From positions 1 to 64,000 of the forward strand of contig DYFV01000020.1 of assembly GCA_020725025.1 (NCBI GenBank): a DNA stretch of 64,000 nucleotides, written 5' to 3'. Shown here one piece after another: positions 35,997-43,788 of the stretch (its first letter is position 1; every line of letters starts with the position of its first letter). Below the pieces are notes generated by a model. It was not told where the DNA came from. It was given only the letters and a program-made list of their open reading frames with translations, and searched no databases. The DNA comes from Azoarcus sp. GTDB lineage: Bacteria; Pseudomonadota; Gammaproteobacteria; Burkholderiales; Rhodocyclaceae. The position numbers and the translations under genes are program-made.

Positions 35997-36986
35997 ATGA
36001 ATACAGCCAATCACGCCGCCGGGGCGGCACCCGGGGAGCACTATCCGATCGAGCTCGAATTCCCGGACATCCGCGCCTTCGCCGAAGGCAACACCGGGGT
36101 TCCCTACGTCCACACCTTCGACAGCGGCGAGCCTGGCCCCCACGTGATGGTGAACGCGCTCACCCACGGCAACGAGGTGTGCGGCGCCATCGTGGTGAAG
36201 GAGCTCCTGGAGCTCGGCATTCGTCCCCGCCGCGGGCGCCTCACCCTGGCCTTCGCCAACGTGGCCGCCTACGAGCGCTTCGATGCGGCCAATCCCGACG
36301 CCTCGCGCTTCGTGGACCAGGACCTCAACCGGGTGTGGACCGCGGCCATCCTGGACGATCTGTCCCGCGACTCGGTCGAGCTGCGCCGGGCCCGCGAGAT
36401 GCGGCCGGTGATCGACCAGGTGGACTTTCTCCTCGACCTGCATTCCATGCACGAGCGCAGCGCGCCCCTGTCGGTGTGCGGGCCGCTGGAGAAGGGGATT
36501 GCCCTCGCGCGCGCGCTCGGCAACCCGGAATGGGTGATCAGCGACGCCGGCCATCCGGAGGGCCGCCGCATGCGCGACTACGCCGGCTTCGGCGACCCGG
36601 CGAGCCCGAAAAACGCGCTGCTCATCGAGTGCGGACAGCACTGGGAGGCGGGCGCGGCGGACGTCGGGCGCGAGACGACCGGCGGGTTCCTCGTCCTGCA
36701 CGGCATCCTCGACGCAGCCGACCTGCCGCCGGGCTGGCTGCGCCGGCCCGAGCCTGGGCAGAAGGTAGTAAGGGTCACGGAGCCCGTCGTCGCCTCGAGC
36801 CTCGACTTCCGCTTCGCGGGCAACTACACCGGGCTCGAGACCTTTCCGGAGGCGGGCAGCATCATCGCCTGGCGCGACGGCGAGCCGGTTCGGACGCCCT
36901 ACGCGAACTGCGTGCTGGTCATGCCCTCGCTGCGGCAGCTGCGTCCCGGCGTCACGGTGGTTCGCCTGGGCGAACTGATCGCCTAG
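35997..36986 (+). CDS. succinylglutamate desuccinylase/aspartoacylase (AstE/AspA) family deacylase
   Basis: 329 residues. The zinc site is recognisable as ALTHGNEVCG (His and Glu ligands) and the later histidine in FLLDLHSMHE; VDQDLNRVW is the arginine-containing substrate region. Members hydrolyse N-acyl or N-succinyl amino acids; the DoeB type removes acetyl from N-acetyl-diaminobutyrate in ectoine breakdown. It is probably co-transcribed with the tartrate dehydrogenase-like gene. A zinc carboxypeptidase-fold deacylase fits a zone degrading N-substituted amino acids, but its substrate is open. Confidence 0.85.
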   Translation: MNTANHAAGAAPGEHYPIELEFPDIRAFAEGNTGVPYVHTFDSGEPGPHVMVNALTHGNEVCGAIVVKELLELGIRPRRGRLTLAFANVAAYERFDAANPDASRFVDQDLNRVWTAAILDDLSRDSVELRRAREMRPVIDQVDFLLDLHSMHERSAPLSVCGPLEKGIALARALGNPEWVISDAGHPEGRRMRDYAGFGDPASPKNALLIECGQHWEAGAADVGRETTGGFLVLHGILDAADLPPGWLRRPEPGQKVVRVTEPVVASSLDFRFAGNYTGLETFPEAGSIIAWRDGEPVRTPYANCVLVMPSLRQLRPGVTVVRLGELIA

Positions 36987-37060
36987 GCGATTTGCCACCC
37001 CTGGCATGCGATGCGGAGCATCCGCCACCATCGGCAACCGTCGTTCGATCTCGGGACCAC

Positions 37061-37225
37061 ATGGCTGGATCGGTGAACACGCCCTCGGCGGCTGCGAGGC
37101 GGATCGACCGCGTCTCGATGCAGCACTTTGTCGCGGTGTGCGGGATGGGCGCGCTCGCCTACAGGGGCCTCGCGCCCCTCACGCCCGTCGCCGACGTCGC
37201 CATCGCCAGGATCTTCATCGGCTGA
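37061..37225 (+). CDS. possible small protein of unknown function
   Basis: 54 codons, from MAGSVNTPSAAARRIDR to DVAIARIFIG, with a mildly hydrophobic centre (VAVCGMGALAYRGLAPL). There is no good ribosome site and no family is recognised. It may be a chance frame. The following stretch, 37226-37578, shows no gene. Confidence 0.2.
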   Translation: MAGSVNTPSAAARRIDRVSMQHFVAVCGMGALAYRGLAPLTPVADVAIARIFIG

Positions 37226-37578
37226 TGGCAGCCGGGCCGGGAGTTGCTCACAGAGAGTGTGGGCTATCCTGTGGAAAAGCCATGAGCAAGGCCGTGAGAG
37301 CCGCGCCGTTACAGGGGTTCGCTTCACTGCTCGATGTTTAGTCACGATCAGGTAGTCGAACCCCGGAGTCTCGGGTATCCGCGAAGTGCGGCGAGTATCC
37401 GGTCCGGGCACGGCCGTTTCAGCTTGCCCGGGATGGAGGGTGCCCCGGCGTGGCGGGATGGGACCCTCGGACAGTCATGACAGCCACGGGTCGAGCATCT
37501 GCAGGTCCCAGCCCTCGAAGTCGGTCGGACGCTGCCAGCCGTGAACGGCGGCATGACCGGCAGCGCCCCTGTCGGCAT

Positions 37579-39198
37579 TCATTGGAACTTGAGCCAATAG
37601 ATCAATGCCTCTTTCTCGCGCTCGCCGAGATCGGCGCCGAAGTAGTGGCCGCGATTTTCGACCACGTCGTCACAAAGCAGCTCGTCACTCGCCGGATCGC
37701 GGCTGAAGACGTGGGCGAGCGGTGTGCCGGCAGGAAAGGGACCCACATCGACCGGTAGCGTGTCGATCTTGGGCGTGCGCGCATCACTGAGCAGCTCTCG
37801 CATTGCCGCTTCATAGGCTTTCGCACGCTCTGCAGGTTCGGCATCGGGAGCGGCATATGGCCCTATCGACTGATTGTGCAGAAACGGGGCCGTGGCCCAT
37901 ATGCCGGTGAGGGGCATGGTGCGATAACCCTTCAGACCTTCCGCGGCACGATCCTTGTAGTTGTTCGACGAAAACGGTGCCCAGATATGGCCGGCTTCCC
38001 AGTTGCTGGTCAGCGCGCGGCAGGCATTGGTGGCGTTAAAGGGATCCAGCGCCAGGGGATTGATCAGGTCGTTGGAAAGTACGCGGGCACCCGGTCCCTT
38101 CGTGACATGGCAAGACGAACAGCTTTCCTCGAACACTCGGCGACCCTCCCGGAAGGTCGCAGAATCGCGAGGACGCTCTGGAAAAAGCGGCGCATCGATC
38201 GAGCGCATGAATGCGACGAGGTCATCGAGCTCCCTGTCCGTGGGGAAATCGGCGCAATCGCGACGGCACTGTTCCACGTCGATGGGCGCTGTCGGGTCGG
38301 GCCTGTCTTCTCGCGGCGCCACGCATTCGACGTAGCACATGCCGATGTTCGTATACACCCGGATCGCCCCAAGCCTGCCGCCGACATCGTCCTCTCCGCC
38401 CTGTCCATTGCGAATATGCCTGTCGGTGACAACTCCGAACCCTGGGCGTCGATGCGGGTTCCGGGGCTCCGCCGGCGTGCCTGGGAACGTGGTTTCGACC
38501 TCGAAGGTCGGGCGGTGGCGCTGGTCCCAGAACGCCGTGATCGCACCGGGGGCCATGATGTGATCGCTGAACAACAAGGTCGTATCCACAGTACCGTCCG
38601 GCCACGCGTCGAACATGATTCGGCGCGGATCATCGGCGGGCAGATTGGCCGCGAAGATCTTGCCGGTCTTGAGATGCTGGTTGCCAATGGTCGGATGGAT
38701 GTCCCGCCATGTCGGTTCATTCACGTCCTCGGGTGGAGCGAGCGGATGAAACCCGGCATGGCAACCTGCGCATGTCACGCCGTATAGGATCGAGCCGTCA
38801 GGCCCCGGGAAGCGACGGATGCCGATGACTCCGGTCGCGTTCGGGTCCTTGCATCTGTCCATGCCGCCATTCGGGTCCGCCTCGCAGTCGGGGTCGTTCA
38901 GCGTGCCCCAGGTGTCGAAGCGTTCGCTGCGGGGCGTCTCGACGACGTTTCTCAACCCCAGGTCGATACGCGATCGAGGGTCCGGGCTGTTGGCAAGCAA
39001 AGCGAAGAACTTCTCGCCGCCGAAGGTGGCGTTGAACCAGATGTCCTGGCCACGCTGAACGGGGGAGCCGCGGTTGTCGCCCTCGCGTCGGCCGGGATGC
39101 CCGTCGTCGTCAAACGCAAGAACCGGGACGTCGAGCAACAGAGCAGACATCAGGACGGCACACCGCAGAGAAGCACGCGTCGTTGGATGGGCAGCCAT
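37579..39198 (-). CDS. secreted diheme c-type cytochrome of unknown function
   Basis: 539 residues with a signal peptide (CAVLMSALLLDVPVLA) and two covalent heme sites, CAGCH at 143-147 and CSSCH at 360-364. The second domain resembles a cytochrome c / di-heme peroxidase C-terminal unit, with the methionine candidate in GYRTMPLTGIWATAPFLHN, a stretch familiar from MauG/CcpA-like and RoxA-like proteins. Extra cysteine pairs (C105/C116; C288/C292; C311/C315) may form disulfides. GGAG precedes the ATG at 39198; an ATG at 39210 adds four residues. No partner redox genes are adjacent. Codon use is less G+C-rich than average, hinting at transfer. The region 39199-39922 upstream holds nothing recognisable. 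Confidence 0.8.
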   Translation of the reverse strand: MAAHPTTRASLRCAVLMSALLLDVPVLAFDDDGHPGRREGDNRGSPVQRGQDIWFNATFGGEKFFALLANSPDPRSRIDLGLRNVVETPRSERFDTWGTLNDPDCEADPNGGMDRCKDPNATGVIGIRRFPGPDGSILYGVTCAGCHAGFHPLAPPEDVNEPTWRDIHPTIGNQHLKTGKIFAANLPADDPRRIMFDAWPDGTVDTTLLFSDHIMAPGAITAFWDQRHRPTFEVETTFPGTPAEPRNPHRRPGFGVVTDRHIRNGQGGEDDVGGRLGAIRVYTNIGMCYVECVAPREDRPDPTAPIDVEQCRRDCADFPTDRELDDLVAFMRSIDAPLFPERPRDSATFREGRRVFEESCSSCHVTKGPGARVLSNDLINPLALDPFNATNACRALTSNWEAGHIWAPFSSNNYKDRAAEGLKGYRTMPLTGIWATAPFLHNQSIGPYAAPDAEPAERAKAYEAAMRELLSDARTPKIDTLPVDVGPFPAGTPLAHVFSRDPASDELLCDDVVENRGHYFGADLGEREKEALIYWLKFQ

Positions 39199-39922
39199 TG
39201 TGATCTCCATGCATTCGTTATTCACGCGGCAATTCCTTGCCGATCTCGTACCGCAGGAAGCAGAAGGAGCGGCTTTCGACACGTGGAGGCCGTGAACCGG
39301 CTGGACGCGTTTCCACATCGGCAACGGATGCAGGATGGGGAGCATGCGGATCGGCTGGCATTCGCTCGGGGCGCGTCCGGTCCGTCCCGTCCCGGGCGTC
39401 CTATCGCTCGCAGTGATCGCCGGCGTGCGAAGGAAGCCCTTCGGTCTCGATGCAGCCGCTTGGACCGGCGCCCTCCCGAGTGCCCCGGGGTCGGCCTGCC
39501 GCTGGTCCGGACGGACGGAATCGGACAGTCGAGCCACGCTGGGGTCCAGGGTGTGTGGGCATGGGCGGCTCCTTCTCATCCGGCTTTTAGGAGCATAGGA
39601 CAGGCGGCCACGGGCGCAATACACCCTCCTGTTTGCCCGCCTCGAGGTCGCTTACCCCGAAAACCGCAGTGTCGGGACCGGCGAATACCGCCATCCGGAG
39701 GGATCCGTTCGCCAGACGTTCTTTGATACTGTGCGCTATGGATGGCCGTTCATGACGGCCAAGAACGGTCACTCCTCCCCGTCCCGCCGAACGATCCCCA
39801 GCCCTTGCCGTCACTCGCGGTTCATCGGGCCTCCCGTGCCCGATACCACTGCCAGAACTCCGAAGGCGGCAGCGGTTGTGCGTCCATCCGTCCTGTGTGA
39901 TCCCGAAGCGACGACGAGGGGC

Positions 39923-41719
39923 TTACGGGACCGTCCTCACCGAATCCATCTTGCGCAGGTACTGGCACTCGGGGTGCTCGTAATACTTCGATCGCTCGCA
40001 TGTGGACTTCATGCAGTAGTACAGCGAGAAGTGAGTGCGCGGCTCGCACAGCTCCCGGGGATTGTCCGGTTCCTTGGTGACGAGCCTTTCCGGGGGCGGC
40101 GGGCTCGGCGTTTCCTCCGCCGCGACGGGAGGCCGGGGCGGCGACGCCTCGGCCGATGCGTCCGCGACCGTGGCCTCTTGCTCCGCCACGGCTTTCCCTT
40201 CCTCCGCCGGCGCGGCCTCCGACTCTGGGCGGGGAGTGCCCGGCACCGCCGGCGCAGCGGTTTCGGGCGGCGGCGCCTGCGGCTCGGCCGCCGTGCCGGT
40301 CGGCGGCGGGGCGGTTGGTTCGGCCGGCCGCTCGGGTGGGGGGAGGGGCACCGGTTCCGCCTCCGGTTCCGCCGAGAGCGCCGTGGCGCGCGGTGCCACG
40401 TCCGCGTCCCGCTTCTCCGGCCACATCATCCAGCCGCCCACCCCCAGGACGACGAGCACCACCGCTGCGACACCCGCGATTCCGGTCCGGCGCCCGCGAT
40501 CGGTCTCCGGGAAATCCTCGAACTGCGGGGACCGGCGGACGTCGTCCGGATCCGGACGCAGGGCGGCATCGAGGGCCTCCCGCAGGGCAGCATCGTCGGC
40601 GTCGTCGACGCTCCCCAGCGGCGCCTGCCCGTCAGGCGGCAAGAAGAAGGGACGCCGGGCTTCCCAGGCCGATTGCGGTTTCGGCTCTGTTCTCGTCTCC
40701 GTCTCGTCAGCGTGCGGCACCGCCATCGATTCCGCGGCGCTGCGGCCGCCGAGCAGGGCGCGCCTGAACTCGGCCACGCTCTGGGGCCGCTCCTGGGGCC
40801 TGACCCTGAGGGCGCGTTCGATCGCCGAGACGAAGGCCACGCTGTAGTCCAGCTCCGGGAAGCTGCGGCCGAGGCGGTCCACCACCTGGAACAGCGGCTC
40901 CATCTGGTCGTCCACGGCGCGTATGGTGGCGGCCATCGGTGCACTGCCGCCGATGCAATAGTAGGCGAGCGCGCCCAGGGAGTAGAGGTTGGTCCAGGGG
41001 CCCCGACGAAGATTCGACGACTCGGCGTACTGCTCGATGGCCACGAAGCCCGGCTCAAGGATGACCGTTGGCGCCTGGCCGGCATTGCCGACCACGTGGC
41101 ACGCCGTACCGAGGTCCAGCAGCACCGGTCGTCCGTCGGGCCGCAGCAGGATGGTCTCCGGCGAGATGTCCTGGGGGTAGCAGGAAACGGTGTGCAGGAG
41201 CTCCAGTGCGCCGAGCAGCGGCGACAGCAGTTCGTGCAGCCAGGCTTCGTCGGGCGGGCTGGCCATGGCGCGGCGCGCAGCGCCGACGGTGATCCCCTCG
41301 TAGTAGGGCATCACCATGTAGGCGGTGCCGTTGGCCTCCCAGAAGCGATGCACGCGCGCCAGGGCCGGGTGATCGAAGCGGGCCAGCAGCCGGGCCTCGT
41401 CGACGAAGGACTCGAGGCCCCGTGTGAAAGTCTCGGCGTGCCCGTCGGAGCGCAGGGTCACCACCGCTCCCCGGTCCCGGGACGCCAGGGGGGCAGGCAG
41501 GTACTCCTTGATGGCGACCTGACGCTTCAGGCCGTGGTCCATGGCCAGATACAAGATACCGGATCCCCGTTGGCCAAGGACCGAAAGGATCTCGTACTCG
41601 GCGAGCCGGGTGCCCGGCGGCAGGGCGTCGTGGCTCGGCTCGCTCCGCCGCTCCGTCGGTTCCGCGTCGAGGCCGGGGCCACTGAAGGGGCGAAATTGTG
41701 ATGGCGAGGGTCGGTTCAT
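39923..41719 (-). CDS. membrane-anchored Ser/Thr protein kinase-like protein with degenerate active site
   Basis: 598 residues: a kinase-like domain about 40-325, a linker, one TM helix 413-433, a Pro/Glu/Ala-rich stretch about 440-555 and a small terminal Cys-containing domain (ends near PECQYLRKMD). The Gly-rich loop (LGQRGSG) and ATP lysine K71 (VAIK) are present. The catalytic loop reads YPQDISPETI instead of HRDxKxxN: the Asp is kept (D184) but the His/Arg and the metal-binding Asn (T189) are lost. DFG is DLG (202-204). It may be a pseudokinase or weak kinase sensing envelope state through its outer domain. Weak ribosome site. Confidence 0.82.
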   Translation of the reverse strand: MNRPSPSQFRPFSGPGLDAEPTERRSEPSHDALPPGTRLAEYEILSVLGQRGSGILYLAMDHGLKRQVAIKEYLPAPLASRDRGAVVTLRSDGHAETFTRGLESFVDEARLLARFDHPALARVHRFWEANGTAYMVMPYYEGITVGAARRAMASPPDEAWLHELLSPLLGALELLHTVSCYPQDISPETILLRPDGRPVLLDLGTACHVVGNAGQAPTVILEPGFVAIEQYAESSNLRRGPWTNLYSLGALAYYCIGGSAPMAATIRAVDDQMEPLFQVVDRLGRSFPELDYSVAFVSAIERALRVRPQERPQSVAEFRRALLGGRSAAESMAVPHADETETRTEPKPQSAWEARRPFFLPPDGQAPLGSVDDADDAALREALDAALRPDPDDVRRSPQFEDFPETDRGRRTGIAGVAAVVLVVLGVGGWMMWPEKRDADVAPRATALSAEPEAEPVPLPPPERPAEPTAPPPTGTAAEPQAPPPETAAPAVPGTPRPESEAAPAEEGKAVAEQEATVADASAEASPPRPPVAAEETPSPPPPERLVTKEPDNPRELCEPRTHFSLYYCMKSTCERSKYYEHPECQYLRKMDSVRTVP

Positions 41720-41993
41720 GGGGCGATCTGCGAGACGGAATCCGTCCGTGGGGGCGCGCCTCGGCTTCGGATCGAGTCTTTTCGCCGAGAACCTGTCCGC
41801 CGCCGGACGCGAGAAGAGCTTGACTGCGGCGACAAGGGTACGCGGCTCGTTTGAAGACCGTGTGCCCGCTAATGTTTTTTTTCAAATTCCGGTGGAAAGC
41901 CGCGGGTCTTCGGGAAGCGGGGGGCGCTCCCCCTTCGGAAACCGGAAGATCGATCCCACCGGTCACCGCGACGACGGATCCCATGAACCGAGT

Positions 41994-42028
41994 GGGGGAT
42001 CCGTGTTTACCGGTGCGCGATATCCCCC
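41994..42028. other. inverted repeat in the 511-base spacer between the kinase-like and epimerase-like genes
   Basis: GGGGGAT and ATCCCCC arms (7 bases) are separated by 21 bases. Just after it, CCCCCAGG occurs twice within 27 bases (42024-42031 and 42043-42050). The spacer 41720-42230 carries no recognisable gene and is long for this compact segment, so it may hold regulatory leaders for the divergent genes. Confidence 0.3.
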
Positions 42029-42230
42029 AGGTCTTGGGCGAAGTCCCCCAGGCGCGGCTACGGCCTTCCCGAGAATGGAGCCAGAACAGTCGGTTATGTC
42101 ATGGCGTGAATCTTGCGCGGAGACGCGCGTGGTGGTCTGGCCGCGCCGGGCACGGCCGGGCAAGAAGAACAGGGCCGCACGGGAGTGCCGGATCTCCCCG
42201 TGTGCAGGCTTACCTCACAGGGAAAAAACC

Positions 42231-43466
42231 ATGCGACGAGTTCTGGTCGTCTTCGGGACGGCGCGTGAGGCCATCCGGCTCGCGCCCGTGGTCACGGCAC
42301 TGCGGGATGCGGGATGCGTGGTGGGGAGCTGCGTCACGTGTCGATCCTGCCAGCAGCTCGATCCGATCCTGGATGCGTTCGACATTGCTCCGGACTTCGA
42401 GCTGCCGGTGATCTGCCTGGGCGCGAGCCTCGCCGCGTCCCCAGCGGCAGTCGTGGCGCGCATCACCGACGCGTATGACCGCTTCGCGCCCGAGCTCGTG
42501 CTTTTGGCGGGGGATTCGGCGGTCACGGCCGCGGCGGGCATGGCTGCGCACTACCGTCGCATTCCGGTCGGCCATGTGGAAGCGGGCGTGCGCAGCGGCG
42601 AGGCGTGCTCGAGCTGGCAGGAGGAGATGAACCGGCGCATGGTAGACGCCCATGCGGCGTGGCTCTTCGCACCGGACCACGGCGCCCGCGACAACCTGGT
42701 GCGGGAAGGCGTGCCGGCGGAGCGGATCGTGCTTGCCGGCAACACCGCGATGGATGCCTTGGCGCATGTGGTATCCCGCGTCGAGGAGGCTCTGTCGCTG
42801 AGGCTGAAGCTGTCCCTGCGCTTCCCCTTCCTCGATGCGCGCCTGCGCCTGATACTCGTCGCCTGCCGTCGCCGGGGGAGCCGGGGCGAGGGCTTGCGGA
42901 AGCTCTGCCATGCGCTTCGCACGATCGCGAAGCTCCGCCCGGATGTGCAGATCGTCGTGTCGGCCGGCCTGGAGGACGATGCCCGGGCGGAGGCCTGCGG
43001 CATCCTCGGCGACCTGCCTCGCATCCACCTGATCGACCCGCTCGACTACGTGGCCCACGTCTACCTGTCGCTGCGTTCCCACCTGATCGTATGCACCTCC
43101 GACGACCTCCATGAGGAAGCGCGCGCGTTGGGGAACACGATCCTGGTGTCGGGGAACGAGGCGAACCGGGAGGCGGAGCGGGTCGGCGGCGACACCGACG
43201 AGCTCGTCGTCGCCATCGACCGGTTCCTTCAGCATACGGAAGGGCCCTTGGAGCGGACCCGCCGCACGGTTCCGGCCGCCGGCGAATCCGCCAGCCGACG
43301 CATCGTGCAGTCCCTCCTGGCCGATGACGAGGAGGGTGGGCAAGCCCTCTCGCGGGGCGTCACGCGCACCGGGCTCGCTGCGGCGTCGAGCACGGATTGC
43401 GGAGGGCGGCCCGCGTCCGGCCTGCGAGACTGGAACGCCATCCCGCCATCGGCCGGGATTCGCTGA
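42231..43466 (+). CDS. UDP-GlcNAc 2-epimerase (WecB)-like protein with altered active site
   Basis: 411 residues with the GT-B fold of WecB. Conserved are GT..EAI at 9-15 (normally GTRPEAI, here GTAREAI), the aspartate D95 in LLAGDS, E117 in GHVEAGVRSG, E131 in EEMNRRMVDA and GNTAMDAL. The catalytic HRREN is replaced by CRRRG (about 212-216), and the UDP-binding SGG of TDSGGIQEEA is replaced (TSDDLHEEA at 289-297). The last 70 residues are a low-complexity extension. It may bind another nucleotide sugar or be inactive. No other surface-sugar genes are nearby. The ATG follows GGGAAAA. Confidence 0.82.
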   Translation: MRRVLVVFGTAREAIRLAPVVTALRDAGCVVGSCVTCRSCQQLDPILDAFDIAPDFELPVICLGASLAASPAAVVARITDAYDRFAPELVLLAGDSAVTAAAGMAAHYRRIPVGHVEAGVRSGEACSSWQEEMNRRMVDAHAAWLFAPDHGARDNLVREGVPAERIVLAGNTAMDALAHVVSRVEEALSLRLKLSLRFPFLDARLRLILVACRRRGSRGEGLRKLCHALRTIAKLRPDVQIVVSAGLEDDARAEACGILGDLPRIHLIDPLDYVAHVYLSLRSHLIVCTSDDLHEEARALGNTILVSGNEANREAERVGGDTDELVVAIDRFLQHTEGPLERTRRTVPAAGESASRRIVQSLLADDEEGGQALSRGVTRTGLAAASSTDCGGRPASGLRDWNAIPPSAGIR

Positions 43467-43493
43467 CGCGATCCCGCATCCTGTCCGGCCATC

Positions 43494-43712
43494 GTGCGAT
43501 CCCGCGGCGGACGGACACGCGACGCGCATTCGCGCCATCTGGAGCGCTATTCCGACGGTGACGATCAGGAGGAGTGGCGGCGCTACCTCAAGGCGATCGC
43601 CGTCCCGCTGGGAGATCGCAGGACGCGGCTGGAACGGCAGAAGGGCTCACCGGATCTTGCGATTGGTCGGCAAGGTTTTCTGGCGGGTCGCACGCGCCCC
43701 GACGACGCTTGA
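43494..43712 (+). CDS. possible small hypothetical protein
   Basis: 72 codons with a charged middle (HLERYSDGDDQEEWRRYL) and no recognised family. It fills most of the 322-base gap between the epimerase-like and P-loop genes, but there is no clear ribosome site and a competing frame is also open. Listed for completeness. Confidence 0.25.
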   Translation: MRSRGGRTRDAHSRHLERYSDGDDQEEWRRYLKAIAVPLGDRRTRLERQKGSPDLAIGRQGFLAGRTRPDDA

Positions 43713-43788
43713 CCGCTCCGGCCGGTGACGGCTTCAATGGCGTTTCTCCCGACCCGGGGACAACGCCGCAGGCGGGAAGCGATCCGAC

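Noticed and set aside
39214-39922. Upstream extension of the diheme cytochrome or a separate gene
   Set aside because: Frames here are low-complexity and precede the signal peptide; no start with a ribosome site was found.
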